Assembly: GCA_963734015.1 (NCBI GenBank)
Contig: CAVTFG010000011.1
Location: 1-64,000 of the forward strand
DNA length: 64,000 nt
Direction: 5' to 3'
From: JALZKA01 sp963734015
Lineage (GTDB): Bacteria > Actinomycetota > Thermoleophilia > Solirubrobacterales > 70-9
Shown here piece after piece: positions 30,948-39,624 of this stretch (its first letter is position 1; every line of letters starts with the position of its first letter). Both the position numbers and the translations under genes were made by a program. A model generated the notes under the pieces. The model had not been told where the DNA came from, ran no database searches, and was given only the letters and a program-made list of their open reading frames with translations.

Positions 30948-32204
30948 GTGGCTGTAGACGTATCCGAGGTCTCGAAGCTCGACGTGGAGCCCGGCTCGCT
31001 GCCGGAGACGATGGCGGCGTGGGTCATCCGGCCCGAGCGCGAGGGCGAGCCGAAGGACGCCTTCCAGATCGAGGAGATCGAGGTCCCCGAGCCGCAGGCG
31101 TTCGAGGTGATCGTCCGGGTCATGGCCGCCGGCGTCAACTTCAACAACGTCTGGGCGGCGCTCGGCAAGCCCGTTTCCGTGTTCGGCTACGGCGACCACC
31201 CGGAGTACGGCCACCACATCGGCGGCTCGGATGCCTCGGGCGTGGTCTGGAAGGTCGGCCCCGGAGTCACCAATTGGAAGCCCGGCGACGAGGTGGTGGT
31301 CCACTGCAACCAGGCGTCCTACGAGGACGTCGAGGTTCACGGCCTCGACCCGTTGGCGGCGCCCAGCCAGAAGATCTGGGGCTATGAGACCACCTGGGGC
31401 TCGTTCGCCCAGTTCACGAAGGTCCAGGCCCAGCAGCTCCTGCCGAAGCCGAAGAACCTCTCGTGGGTCGACTCGTCGGCCTACGGCCTCACGTACTTCA
31501 CCGCCTACCGCATGCTGATGGACCGCTGCAGGGTGCAGGCCGGTCACAACGTCCTCATCTGGGGCGCCGCCGGCGGCCTCGGCGTCTTCGCGACGCAGAT
31601 CTGCAAGGCGGCGGGCGCCAACGCGGTCGGCGTCGTCTCGTCGGCGGAGAAGGGCCGGCTGGTGAAGTCGCTCGGTGCCGTCGACTACATCGACCGCAAC
31701 GAGTTCGCCGGGATGATGCGCAAGGGCGGCGAGACGCCGGACGAGGAGAAGGAGCGCTTCGGTGTGAGCAGGGCGTTCGCGAAGAAGGTGAAGTCGATCC
31801 TGGGCGACGCGCCCGACATCGTCTTCGAGCACGTCGGCCAGGCGACGTTCCCCACCTCCGTCTTCACCGTCAAGCCGTTCGGCAAGGTCGTGATCTGCGG
31901 AGCCACCTCGGGCTACACCCTCGACTTCGACGTCCGCTATCTGTGGATGAAGCAGAAGGAGATCCTGGGCTCGCACTTCGCGAACGCGTACGAGTGCATG
32001 CGCGCCAACCAGCTCATGGCGGAGGGCAAGATCCGCCCGGTGCTGTGGAAGGCGATGGGCTTCGACGGAGTCCCCGAGGCGCATCAGCTCATGCACGAGA
32101 ACAAGCACGCGGGCAAGATCACGACGATGGTCGGCGCCACCGACAAGGACGAGGGCCAGGACGTGGACGGTCCGGGCGCGATCTGGGCCGAGGTGGGCGC
32201 GTAG
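30948..32204 (+). CDS. ccr: Crotonyl-CoA carboxylase/reductase
   Basis: 418 aa from GTG 30948, placed 11 bases after TTAGGAG; a GTG at 30936 touches that site and is less likely. It reductively carboxylates crotonyl-CoA to ethylmalonyl-CoA with NADPH and CO2, the key step of the ethylmalonyl-CoA pathway. It is a medium-chain reductase without zinc ligands. Signature stretches are AAWVIRPEREGEPKDAFQ, GVNFNNVWAALGKPVSVF, HHIGGSDASGVVW, the glycine motif WGAAGGLGVFATQICKA and VVICGATSGYTLDFDVRYLWMKQKEILGSHF. Length and motifs fit Ccr rather than generic quinone reductases. Confidence 0.95.
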   Translation: MAVDVSEVSKLDVEPGSLPETMAAWVIRPEREGEPKDAFQIEEIEVPEPQAFEVIVRVMAAGVNFNNVWAALGKPVSVFGYGDHPEYGHHIGGSDASGVVWKVGPGVTNWKPGDEVVVHCNQASYEDVEVHGLDPLAAPSQKIWGYETTWGSFAQFTKVQAQQLLPKPKNLSWVDSSAYGLTYFTAYRMLMDRCRVQAGHNVLIWGAAGGLGVFATQICKAAGANAVGVVSSAEKGRLVKSLGAVDYIDRNEFAGMMRKGGETPDEEKERFGVSRAFAKKVKSILGDAPDIVFEHVGQATFPTSVFTVKPFGKVVICGATSGYTLDFDVRYLWMKQKEILGSHFANAYECMRANQLMAEGKIRPVLWKAMGFDGVPEAHQLMHENKHAGKITTMVGATDKDEGQDVDGPGAIWAEVGA

Positions 32205-32224
32205 CCAGGGTTAGGATCACTTCG

Positions 32225-32533
32225 ATGCAGCTGAACTACATCGAGTGGCACGTCACGCCGTTCCGATCCGAGCAATGGCTCGAGATCTGGCGGCCGGCGC
32301 TCGACCGGGCCCTCGCGGCCGGCGCCAGCACCTGCTACCTCACGCGGAACATCGACGACCCGCTCCACTTCCGCCAGGTGTCCGTGTGGGAGGACCCGTC
32401 GGACTTCGATGCCTACTGGGCGTCGGACGAGATCGCGCGCCTTCGCCAGGAGGCGATGGCTTACTACCACAAGCCGGTCGTCTCGGTCTGGCACTCGCTC
32501 GCCGCCGAGGCGGCACTCGACCGCAGCGCGTAG
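32225..32533 (+). CDS. Small ferredoxin-fold (dimeric alpha/beta barrel-like) protein
   Basis: 102 aa from ATG 32225. The pattern (MQLNYIEWHVTPFRSEQWLEIWRPALDRALAAGASTCYLTRNIDD, then FRQVSVWEDPSDFDAYWASDEIARLRQEAMAYYHKPV) resembles antibiotic-biosynthesis-monooxygenase-like domains: strand, helix, two strands, then a DFDAYWAS helix. No catalytic residue can be named. It follows ccr by 20 bases in the same direction and is probably co-transcribed, so a minor role in the same pathway is possible. Confidence 0.72.
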   Translation: MQLNYIEWHVTPFRSEQWLEIWRPALDRALAAGASTCYLTRNIDDPLHFRQVSVWEDPSDFDAYWASDEIARLRQEAMAYYHKPVVSVWHSLAAEAALDRSA

Positions 32534-32536
32534 CGC

Positions 32537-33466
32537 CTAAGCCACGACCTGAAGCCGTGCGTGCTGCTTCGCGAAGCGCTCGCCCGCCTCGACGAGAACG
32601 CTGAGCATCGCATCGGTCGCCGCTGAGCGGGTGCGCCGCGTCTCGGCCCAAACCCGTCGGACGGGCGCGGGCGGCTCGGTGGGCAGGACGACGATGTCGC
32701 TGCGCAGCGTGGGCAGGGCGAGGTCGGGCAGGAGCGTCACGCCGAGCCCGGCGGCCACGAAGCCCTGGAGCACGTTGTAGTCGTCGGACTCGAACCCGAC
32801 CCGCGGCTCGTACCCCGCGTCGCGGCAGGCCCGTTTCACCATCTCGCCGCAGGAGCTCGGCGAGTCGCCGCTCAGCCAGACGTCGTCGCTGAGATCGGTC
32901 ATGTTCACCTTCGCCCTGGACGCCAGTTCGTGCTGGGCGGGCAGCGCGACGTGCATCGATTCGGTGAGGAGGAGGCTGCGCTCGAGGTCGCGCTCGTCTG
33001 AGCCGGGCAGCGCCAGGTAGTCGAAGGTGAGCGCGAGGTCGATCTCACCGGCCCGCAGGCGCGGGAGCGACTCCTCGGGCTCGGCCTCGGTGACGCTCAG
33101 GCGGACCTTGGGATGACGCTCGACGAAGTCGGAGACCGCCATCGTCAAGAGCGTCGCGCTCGCGCTGGGAAAGCTCGCGATCCGCACCTCGCCGCCCTCG
33201 AGCCCGGCGATCGCGGCCAGTTCGCGCTCGGCCTCGTCGAGCCGGGCGATCGCCGCATCGGCGTGATCCACGAGCACGCGGCCCGCGTCGGTGGGCAGCG
33301 TGCCCTCGCGGGTGCGCTCCAGGAGCTTCATCCCGACCTCGCGCTCGAGCGTCGCCACCTGCTGGCTCACGGCCGACTGCGACAGGTAGAGCGCCTCGGC
33401 GGCGGCCGAGAACGAGCCCCGGGCCGCGACCTCACGCAGGATCCGTAGCCGCTTCACATCAAGCAT
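32537..33466 (-). CDS. LysR-family transcriptional regulator
   Basis: 309 aa. The N-terminal winged helix-turn-helix is MLDVKRLRILREVAARGSFSAAAEALYLSQSAVSQQVATLEREVG (residues 1-45). The periplasmic-binding-like effector domain (about 90-300) contains VRIASFPSASATLL and the usual two-lobed pattern. It is convergent with the ccr-linked small gene and divergent from a small gene at 33581. A palindrome (33465-33479) overlaps its own start codon, so autorepression is likely. Its effector and target are unknown; proximity to ccr makes ccr one possible target. Confidence 0.92.
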   Translation of the reverse strand: MLDVKRLRILREVAARGSFSAAAEALYLSQSAVSQQVATLEREVGMKLLERTREGTLPTDAGRVLVDHADAAIARLDEAERELAAIAGLEGGEVRIASFPSASATLLTMAVSDFVERHPKVRLSVTEAEPEESLPRLRAGEIDLALTFDYLALPGSDERDLERSLLLTESMHVALPAQHELASRAKVNMTDLSDDVWLSGDSPSSCGEMVKRACRDAGYEPRVGFESDDYNVLQGFVAAGLGVTLLPDLALPTLRSDIVVLPTEPPAPVRRVWAETRRTRSAATDAMLSVLVEAGERFAKQHARLQVVA

Positions 33467-33479
33467 AAGTGCACCTTAT
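33465..33479. promoter_or_regulatory. LysR-type palindrome at the regulator start
   Basis: ATAAG-TGCAC-CTTAT is a 15-bp inverted repeat that contains the T-N11-A spacing typical of LysR-type operators. It overlaps the start codon of the LysR gene and lies in the divergent region facing the gene at 33581. Its A/T-rich arms differ from the surrounding base composition. Confidence 0.55.
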
Positions 33480-33580
33480 CAGATCTCGCAGAAGTTCCTG
33501 TTGCGCTTATTCCACTCCGGCGCGACCATGACTGCATCACGAACGACCGCTGTCGATCGTTCAGGAGACGGAGGCCAAAG

Positions 33581-33961
33581 ATGAGGCAACAGACCGAGAT
33601 CCAGAAGATGACCGAGGTGACGATCCGCAAGCTCACCGGCGACGACACTCCGGCCGTGCTGCGCCTCGTCCAGCTCGATTCGGCGGACCCACCGGAGGGC
33701 GAGCTCCTCGGCGCCGAGATCGACGGCACGCTCGTGGCGTTCGCCCCGATCTCCGGCGGCAGGACCGTCGCGGATCCGTTCAGCCGGACCTCGGAGCTCA
33801 GCGCGCTGCTGTCGTTGCGTGCCGCTCAGCTCCGCGGGCACCAGCACCGGAGCCGCCGGTTCGGCGGACTGTTCCACCGGGACCAAAGCCATCCCGCGCG
33901 CCCGTCGGCTCCAGCTCCCCCCGGCGCGGGCGACCGGCTCCTGAGCCAGTCTCTGCGCTGA
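33581..33961 (+). CDS. Small protein with truncated GNAT-like N-terminus
   Basis: 126 aa, start ATG 33581 with GGAGG seven bases upstream. The first half (VTIRKLTGDDTPAVLRLVQLDSADPPEGELLGAEIDGTLVAFAPISGGRTVADPF) looks like the beginning of an acetyltransferase fold, but the acetyl-CoA binding loop is absent. The second half is rich in Arg, Pro and His and probably disordered. A strong terminator follows. It is divergent from the LysR gene and may be its target. No function is assigned. Confidence 0.65.
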   Translation: MRQQTEIQKMTEVTIRKLTGDDTPAVLRLVQLDSADPPEGELLGAEIDGTLVAFAPISGGRTVADPFSRTSELSALLSLRAAQLRGHQHRSRRFGGLFHRDQSHPARPSAPAPPGAGDRLLSQSLR

Positions 33962-33978
33962 CCCTCCCGCGCGCATCC

Positions 33979-34021
33979 GACGCCTCGGCGGGCCCCGGCC
34001 GCCGAGGCGTCAGCCTTTTTC
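33979..34021 (+). terminator. Rho-independent terminator
   Basis: A perfect 13-bp stem with arms GACGCCTCGGCGG (33979-33991) and CCGCCGAGGCGTC (33999-34011), a 7-base loop, then AGCC and a six-T run ending at 34021. It terminates the gene ending at 33961. The same stem starts at the clpS stop codon read from the other strand. Confidence 0.88.
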
Positions 34022-34300
34022 GAGCGGGGCCATTGTGAGCCCCGCCTGCTCCAGCTGCTCCCAGTAGAGCTCGGCCGGCTCGCGCTGGCCGGTCCAGACG
34101 ATCGCCTGGCCCGAATTGTGGATCTGGTCCGCGAACCGGTAGCCGGCATCGAGGTTCACGCCGGGGATCACCCGGGCGAGCGTCTTCGCCACGTGGTCGA
34201 ACGTGTTGTGGCTGTCGTTGAGCACGATCACGCGCCAGCTCCCTCCCAGCCCCGAGCCGGGCCCGGCGCCACGCGGACGTTCGATCGTCTCCGTGCTCAT
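34010..34300 (-). CDS. clpS: ATP-dependent Clp protease adaptor ClpS
   Basis: 96 aa from ATG 34300. The N-end-rule adaptor domain is complete: WRVIVLNDSHNTFDHVAKTLARVIPGV contains the conserved binding-pocket Asn-Asp and Asp, and YRFADQIHNSGQAIVWTGQREPAELYWEQLEQAGL holds the ClpA/ClpC-contact helix residues. It delivers substrates with destabilising N-terminal residues to ClpCP. Single gene; the stop codon sits in the terminator stem of the convergent gene. Confidence 0.95.
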   Translation of the reverse strand: MSTETIERPRGAGPGSGLGGSWRVIVLNDSHNTFDHVAKTLARVIPGVNLDAGYRFADQIHNSGQAIVWTGQREPAELYWEQLEQAGLTMAPLEKG

Positions 34301-34340
34301 GGAGAAAGCGTAGGAGCGCTGTCGGTGGCGTGCGGTTCCG

Positions 34341-35030
34341 CTACTCGGCGATGCCGACGCGAACCCGGGTGAACGAGCCCACGGTGGGACGGCTCGACTT
34401 CTTGCGGCTCCCGATGCCGAAGCCGACCTTGCGCCCGCCGACCTGGTCGGGGTTCGGATCGACCACCGAGACCAGTTCGTCACCGTTCACCAGCGCCCTG
34501 ATCCTCGCGCCCTTGGCTTCGAGGCGCAGCGCGTTCGGCTTGTTCAGCTTCCGGATCGCGTTGCTGCGGCCCGCCTCGGAGACGGCGTTCGCCGACGGGC
34601 TTCGATCGAGCTTGTAGCGGCCGCTCTTGGGCCGGATCTGGAGCTCGTACCAGTCGCCGCGGCCCAGCCGGAGCTTGACCGCCAGATAAGCCGACTTGCG
34701 CAGGGCCTTCGGGGTCTTCCTCGGCAGGATCTGGCCCTTGGCGAAGATCACGTGGTTGGGCTGCGCGGCATCACCGACGACCGGCGGGCTGAACTCGCAG
34801 AGGCGCTTGCCGTTCACGGTCACGTTCATCGACTTCGCGCCCTTGCGATAGCGCTTGTCGCATTTCTTGCCACCGCCTGTGCGCTTGATCTCCTTGTAGG
34901 CGCCTCGCGACGAGAAGCCGTTCCCGTAGACGTAGACGATCGCGGCCGCGCTGGCCGTCAGGGCAAGCGAGAGGGCCCCCGCGGTCAGCAGCAGGGCGAG
35001 CGTGCGTGTGGGTTTGCGCTTCGGAAGCAT
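34341..35030 (-). CDS. Exported beta-sandwich protein of unknown function
   Basis: 229 aa. A signal peptide (LALLLTAGALSLALTASAAA, about 10-29) precedes a basic mature domain. The strand-rich part (NHVIFAKGQILPRK through WYELQIRPKSGRYKLDRSP, NALRLEAKGARIRALVNGDELVSVVDPNP and VGFGIGS) resembles lamin-G/DUF1080-type concanavalin folds that bind polysaccharides. Lysine- and arginine-rich loops suggest binding to acidic polymers or the wall. No catalytic pair is evident. Confidence 0.7.
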   Translation of the reverse strand: MLPKRKPTRTLALLLTAGALSLALTASAAAIVYVYGNGFSSRGAYKEIKRTGGGKKCDKRYRKGAKSMNVTVNGKRLCEFSPPVVGDAAQPNHVIFAKGQILPRKTPKALRKSAYLAVKLRLGRGDWYELQIRPKSGRYKLDRSPSANAVSEAGRSNAIRKLNKPNALRLEAKGARIRALVNGDELVSVVDPNPDQVGGRKVGFGIGSRKKSSRPTVGSFTRVRVGIAE

Positions 35031-35098
35031 GAACGGATGAGCCTAGAGGGAAAGACACGCGCCAAGGCCCAAAGGTGCGGTGCCGTGAATGCTCGCGC

Positions 35099-35941
35099 TC
35101 AGGCGGCCTGCTCGGCCTCGCGGCGCTTGCGCCAGTAGCGGTCGAGCCCCAGCCAGAGCTGATCCGGCGGCATCGCCTGTCGCAGGCGCTCCGCGATCTC
35201 ACCGCCCTCGGCGTCGAAGCGGCCCGCGAGCCAGGCGGCGAACCGCGCCCGATCCCCGGGCTCGCTCTCCGCGGTGGCCTCCGCCAGCCAGGACTCGAGC
35301 CGGCCGAGCTGGCCCGCGACATCCGCGCTCGCCCCGAAATGAGTGATGCAGAGCCGCGCGGGATCGAGCGAGCGCAGCATCGCCAGCGACTCGCGCCAGG
35401 CCTCGACCTCGATCTCGGGCGGCGGCGTCGGCGCGGCGACGAGCTCGGAGGGCGGCACCCGGACCCCGGCGACGTCGCCGCAGTAGGCGTCGCGCGACGC
35501 GGGGTCGAAGTAGACGACGTGGTGGCGCGCGTGGCCCGGTGCGTAGTGCACCTCGAGGCCCTCGACCTCCTCCCCGCCCTCGAGGACGGTCACCCGCTCG
35601 GCCGGCACGGGTGCGACCTCGCCCCACAGCGTCTCCATCTGGTCGCCGTAGAGGCGGCCGGCGCTCGCGACCAGGCGCGACGGGTCGATCACGTGCGGGG
35701 CGCCGACCTCGTGGACGTAGACCCGGAGGTCCGGGAAACGCCGCGCGAGGACGCCCGACGCCCCGGCGTGGTCGAGGTGGATGTGGCTGAGGAGCAGCGC
35801 GCGGGGCTCGGCCTCGACCCCGGCCAGGAGCGTGTGCGAGCAGGACGCCGGGCCCGGGTCGACGATCACGCCGGGCTGGACCTCCCAGGCGCCGATCACC
35901 CGGTCGCGGCCCATGTGCATGCAGTCGATGACGTTCGCCAT
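35099..35941 (-). CDS. MBL-fold metallo-hydrolase
   Basis: 280 aa. The metallo-beta-lactamase ligand set is present: LLLSHIHLDHAG (HxHxDH, about residues 51-60), the second-site His in VHYAPGHARHH (about 137) and Asp in DAYCGDVAGVRV. The C-terminal part has the AMLRSLDPARLCITHFG segment found in many lactonase/thioesterase-like MBL proteins. It is divergent from the mutase gene, 25 bases apart. Substrate unknown; a thioesterase or glyoxalase II role next to acyl-CoA genes is only a guess. Confidence 0.9.
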   Translation of the reverse strand: MANVIDCMHMGRDRVIGAWEVQPGVIVDPGPASCSHTLLAGVEAEPRALLLSHIHLDHAGASGVLARRFPDLRVYVHEVGAPHVIDPSRLVASAGRLYGDQMETLWGEVAPVPAERVTVLEGGEEVEGLEVHYAPGHARHHVVYFDPASRDAYCGDVAGVRVPPSELVAAPTPPPEIEVEAWRESLAMLRSLDPARLCITHFGASADVAGQLGRLESWLAEATAESEPGDRARFAAWLAGRFDAEGGEIAERLRQAMPPDQLWLGLDRYWRKRREAEQAA

Positions 35942-35966
35942 CGCAAGAGAAACCTAGAATGTCGGT

Positions 35967-37286
35967 ATGGCCGAGCACCGCCTGCCCGACCCGGACCGCC
36001 CCTGGGTCATGCGCACGTACGCGGGCCATTCGGACGCCCGCCGGTCGAACGAGCTCTACCGCCGCAACCTCGCGAAGGGCCAGACGGGCCTGTCCGTCGC
36101 CTTCGACCTGCCCACCCAGACCGGGTACGACCCCGACGCCGTGCTGGCGCGTGGCGAGGTCGGCAAGGTCGGCGTCTCGATCGCGCACAAGGGCGACATG
36201 CACGCCCTGTTCGACGGCATCCCGCTGGGCGAGATGAACACGTCGATGACGATCAACGCAACCGCGGCCTGGCTGCTGGGCCTCTACTGCGCGGTCGCCG
36301 AGGAGAACGGAGTCGAGCTGTCGGCGCTCAAGGGGACCACCCAGAACGACATCATCAAGGAGTACCTCTCGCGCGGCACCTACGCCTTCCCGCCCGGCCC
36401 GTCGATGCGCCTGATCGCGGACACCGTCGCGTTCTCCGTCAACGAGATCCCGAGCTGGAACCCGACCAACGTCTGCAGCTACCACCTCCAGGAGGCCGGG
36501 GCCACGCCCGTCCAGGAGATCGCGTACGCGCTCTCGACCGCGATCGCAGTGCTCGACGAGGTGCGCTCGCGCGGCCAGGTGGCCGAGGAGGACTTCCCGA
36601 AGGTCTTCGGCCGGATCTCGTTCTTCGTCAACGCCGGTGTCCGGTTCATCGAGGAGCACGCGAAGCTGCGCGCGATGTCCGAGCTCTGGGAGGAGATCGG
36701 GCGCGACCGCTACGGCGTCACGGACGAGAAGTACCTGCGGCTGCGCTACGGCGTGCAGGTCAACTCGCTCGGCCTGACCGAGTCGCAGCCGGAGAACAAC
36801 GTCCCGCGGATCGTGCTCGAGGCCCTTGCGGTGACGCTCGGCCGCGACGCCCGCGCCCGGGCGATCCAGCTGCCCGCCTGGAACGAGGCCCTCGGCCTGC
36901 CCCGGCCGTGGGACCAGCAGTGGAGCCTCCGCATCCAGCAGATCCTCGCCTTCGAGACCGACCTCCTGGAGTACCCGGACATCTTCGAGGGCTCGAAGGT
37001 CATGGACGGGCTCGTCGCCGAGCTGGTGGACGGCGCCCGGGCCGAAATGGCGGTGGTCGAGGAGCAGGGTGGCGCGGTCGAGGCGGTGCCCTACATGAAG
37101 GCCCGCCTGGTCGAGTCGCACCGCGAGCGGATCGCCCGGATCGAGCGGGGCGAGATCAAGGTGATCGGCCAGAACTCGTTCACGGAGTCCGAGGACTCGC
37201 CGCTCACCGCGGACGCGGACGGCGGCATCCTCACGCCCGATCCGGAGGTCGAGCGCGAGTGCCGCGACGCCCTCGAGAAACTGGCG
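35967..37286 (+). pseudogene. ecm: Ethylmalonyl-CoA mutase, catalytic part (gene frameshifted)
   Basis: This frame encodes the complete TIM-barrel substrate domain (about 440 aa). It starts MAEHRLPDPDRPWVMRTYAGHS and contains SNELYRRNLAKGQTGLSVAFDLPTQ, MNTSMTINATAAWLLGLY, TTQNDIIKEYLSRGTY and NVCSYHLQEAGATPVQE. These match ethylmalonyl-CoA mutase of the ethylmalonyl-CoA pathway more than ordinary methylmalonyl-CoA mutase. Near 37281-37286 coding continuity is lost: this frame runs on to 37985 as an arginine-rich shadow, while the B12 domain continues in the +1 frame. Removing one G from CTGGCGCGCGG restores one reading frame (EKL-RAERDSDAVEKAL). The frameshift may be real or a sequence error. 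Confidence 0.85.
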
Positions 37287-37968
37287 CGCGGAGCGGGATT
37301 CGGACGCCGTCGAGAAGGCGCTCGCCGACCTGCGCGAGGCCGCCGCCGACGAGCAGCGGAACATCATGCCCGCCACGATCGCGGCGGCCAAGGCGGGCGT
37401 GACGACCGGCGAGTGGGCGCAGGCCCTGCGCGATGCGTTCGGCGACTACCGCGGGCCGACCGGAGTCGGCGCGTCGTCGTCCGGAGCGTCCGAGGAGCTG
37501 CTCGCCGGAATTCGCGCGCGGGTGGACGAGGTCTCCGACGCGCTCGGGCACCGGATCCGCATCCTGGTCGGCAAGCCCGGCCTCGACGGGCACTCCAACG
37601 GCGCCGAGCAGATCGCGGTGCGTGCGCGAGACGTGGGCATGGAGGTGATCTACCAGGGGATCCGCCTCACGCCCGAGCAGATCGCGGCGTCGGCGGCCGA
37701 CGAGGACGTGGACGTCGTCGGGCTCTCGATCCTGTCCGGCTCACACCTGGAGCTGATCCCGGACACGGTCCGGATGCTGCGCGAGCGCGACGTCGACGCG
37801 CCGGTCGTGATCGGCGGCATCATCCCCGCCGGCCACGAGCAGAAACTGCTCGACGCCGGCGTGGCCCGCGTCTACACGCCGAAGGACTTCGAGATCAACC
37901 GGATCATGGGCGAGATCGTGGAGCTGATCGCCCAGCGGGCCGGCGCCGAGGCGAAGGCTCCCGCCTGA
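37285..37968 (+). pseudogene. ecm: Ethylmalonyl-CoA mutase, B12-binding part (+1 frame)
   Basis: In the +1 frame the linker RAERDSDAVEKALADLREAA continues into MPATIAAAKAGVTTGEWAQALRDAFGDYRGPTG and the cobalamin domain: ILVGKPGLDGHSNGAEQIA (DxHxxG with the cobalt-ligand His, here GLDGHSNG), VVGLSILSGSHLELIP and GGIIPAGHEQKLLDAGVARVYTPKDF. An internal ATG at 37366 could allow separate translation, but conserved linker residues upstream of it show this was one protein. It joins the fragment at 35967-37286, and together they give about 667 aa, normal for the family. Confidence 0.85.
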
Positions 37969-37981
37969 CCGGCGTGTACCG

Positions 37982-38578
37982 GTGAGCCCCCGGCCGATCG
38001 AGTTTCCAGTCGAGGGCTTGACGGACGGCGTCATCCGCGTCCGCCTGCCGGCCGATGCCGACGCGCCGCGGATCGTCGAGGCGTGCCGTGATCCCGACGT
38101 GGGGCGCTACACGACGGTCCCCACCCCCTACCAGCCCTCGCACACCGTGGAGTGGATGCACCGCGGCCTCGCCGGACTGGCCGCGGGGACCGACGTGCAG
38201 ACCGTGATCGCCGAGGCCGACGGCTCCGACGTGCTGGGGACGATGAGCCTCCACGAGATCAACCGGCCGGCGAGCCGCTGCGTCGCGGGTTACCTGGTCG
38301 GCCCCTGGGCCCGCGGACGCGGGGTTGCGGGGCGGGCGCTTCATCTGCTGTGCGGCTTCGCGTTCGACGAGCTGCGACTCGCGCGGGTCGAGGTGACGAT
38401 CGAGCCGGGCAATACCCCGTCGCGCGCGACGGCCGAATCGGTGGGCTTTCGCGAGGAAGGGCTGCTGCGGTCCTACATGGCGATCGCCGGGGCCCGCAGG
38501 GACATGCTGATGTACTCGCTGCTCCCCGGTGATCTGCGCCGTGCACCCGGGACCGAGGACGCTACGCTCGGAGGGTGA
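37982..38578 (+). CDS. GNAT acetyltransferase (RimJ/RimL type)
   Basis: 198 aa from GTG 37982. The acetyl-CoA loop region is YLVGPWARGRGVAGRALHLLCGFAF (about 95-120), with the Q/R-x-x-G-x-A variant RGRGVAG. RVEVTIEPGNTPSRATAESVGFREEGLLR is the classic C-terminal motif of RimJ/RimL-like enzymes, which acetylate N-terminal amines or small molecules. It begins 13 bases after the mutase stop. The stop overlaps the start of the next gene by GTGA. Confidence 0.88.
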   Translation: MSPRPIEFPVEGLTDGVIRVRLPADADAPRIVEACRDPDVGRYTTVPTPYQPSHTVEWMHRGLAGLAAGTDVQTVIAEADGSDVLGTMSLHEINRPASRCVAGYLVGPWARGRGVAGRALHLLCGFAFDELRLARVEVTIEPGNTPSRATAESVGFREEGLLRSYMAIAGARRDMLMYSLLPGDLRRAPGTEDATLGG

Positions 38579-39153
38579 ACGAGGAGCAGGAGCACCTCGA
38601 TGCCGACCGTGGTGCCTGGCTTCGCTGCTACCGCTGCTGGTCGCAGCGCCTCGAGGCCCAGGTCCACTACGACGCGATCCTTCGCGTCGACCCGGAAACC
38701 GGCGAGGCCGCCGAGCGCGTCGAGGAGGTCCAGGAGGCCGTCGTTCAGTGCCTCGACTGCATGCACGACCAGCCGCACCTGACGGTCGAGGAGGGCCGCG
38801 TCGTGGCGGTCGGCGACCGCTGGGAGCGGATGGTGGCGGGCAAGCCGTTCGTGGCCTCGTGCACGGTGACCGTCGACCAGGACATGGTCGAGTCGTGCTC
38901 CGGCCCGGAGGCCGCCGACAGCCTCACCTACGCCTCGTTCGGCGACGCCGGAACCCGCGAGTTCTTCACCCACGTGCGCTTCCACAAGCACGACGAGGAG
39001 CGCATCATCTCCCACCTCCTGGTCGAGCTCTACGCCCGCACCGAGGAGGAGGCCATCGAGGTCCTCGAGGGCGCGGCACGCGGCGCGCTCGAGGTCACCT
39101 CACTCGCCGAGGAGTCGCGGCCGCCCGCGCACTCCCACGGCGAGGCGCACTGA
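38575..39153 (+). CDS. Hypothetical protein with CxxC pairs
   Basis: 192 aa from GTG 38575, overlapping the GNAT stop. Two CxxC pairs, CYRCWS (about 18-21) and CLDCMH (about 59-62), could form a zinc ribbon. The rest is acidic with a C-terminal helical part (FTHVRFHKHDEERIISHLLVELYARTEEEAIEVLEG) and a His-rich end (PAHSHGEAH). I recognise no family. Coupling to the acetyltransferase suggests a shared role. Confidence 0.72.
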   Translation: MNEEQEHLDADRGAWLRCYRCWSQRLEAQVHYDAILRVDPETGEAAERVEEVQEAVVQCLDCMHDQPHLTVEEGRVVAVGDRWERMVAGKPFVASCTVTVDQDMVESCSGPEAADSLTYASFGDAGTREFFTHVRFHKHDEERIISHLLVELYARTEEEAIEVLEGAARGALEVTSLAEESRPPAHSHGEAH

Positions 39154-39168
39154 GCCCAGGTCGAACCG

Positions 39169-39516
39169 ATGGCCGCCCGACGCATCATGCCCTACCACGA
39201 GTCGCCGGACTTCGAGGCCACGCGCAGCTTCTACACGCGGGTGCTCGGGCTCGAGGAGGGGAACTTCGGCGGCGGTTACATCGGCTTCGGATCCGGCCAG
39301 GCGCAGGTCGTCTTCGCCCCGCCAGGCGTGGAGCCCGTGCTGCCCGACATGGGCGTGGACGTCGGTTCGCGGGGAGCCGTCGATGCGGCGCATGCTGAGG
39401 CGGTCCAAGCCGGGCACGAGGTCATCTACGGTCCGGTTGACGAGCCGTGGGGTGTCCGCCGCTTCTTCGTTCGCGATCCGCACGGTGTCGTGATCAGCGT
39501 GCTGGCCCACGAATAG
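39169..39516 (+). CDS. VOC-family (glyoxalase/bleomycin-resistance-like) protein
   Basis: 115 aa, one VOC module pair. RRIMPYHESPDFEATRSFYTRVLGLEEG gives the first strand-helix with a metal-site His, and GVRRFFVRDPHGVVISVLAHE the C-terminal strand with the RDPxG motif. The glycine-rich GGGYIGFGSGQAQVVFAPPG lies between. Substrate unknown. It follows a hypothetical gene by 15 bases and borders a deletion scar. Confidence 0.85.
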   Translation: MAARRIMPYHESPDFEATRSFYTRVLGLEEGNFGGGYIGFGSGQAQVVFAPPGVEPVLPDMGVDVGSRGAVDAAHAEAVQAGHEVIYGPVDEPWGVRRFFVRDPHGVVISVLAHE

Positions 39517-39532
39517 TCGAAGCTCGGCGTGA

Positions 39533-39622
39533 TCAGCCGTGCGAGTCCGCAGCCGCGAGGCTCGGCAGGTCGACCACGAGCCGCGACAGCCGCTCGCCCC
39601 TCAGGTCGACGGCCTCGCGGAT
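39533..39622 (-). pseudogene. 3'-end remnant of an unidentified gene
   Basis: Read on the minus strand, 29 codons ending in TGA translate to IREAVDLRGERL followed by SRLVVDLPSLAAADSHG. All but one codon end in G or C, as in real genes here, yet no start or upstream body exists because the adjoining sequence is the plus-strand oxidoreductase remnant. It appears to be the C-terminus of a gene that once diverged from that oxidoreductase. The family is not recognised. Confidence 0.5.
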
Positions 39623-39624
39623 GC

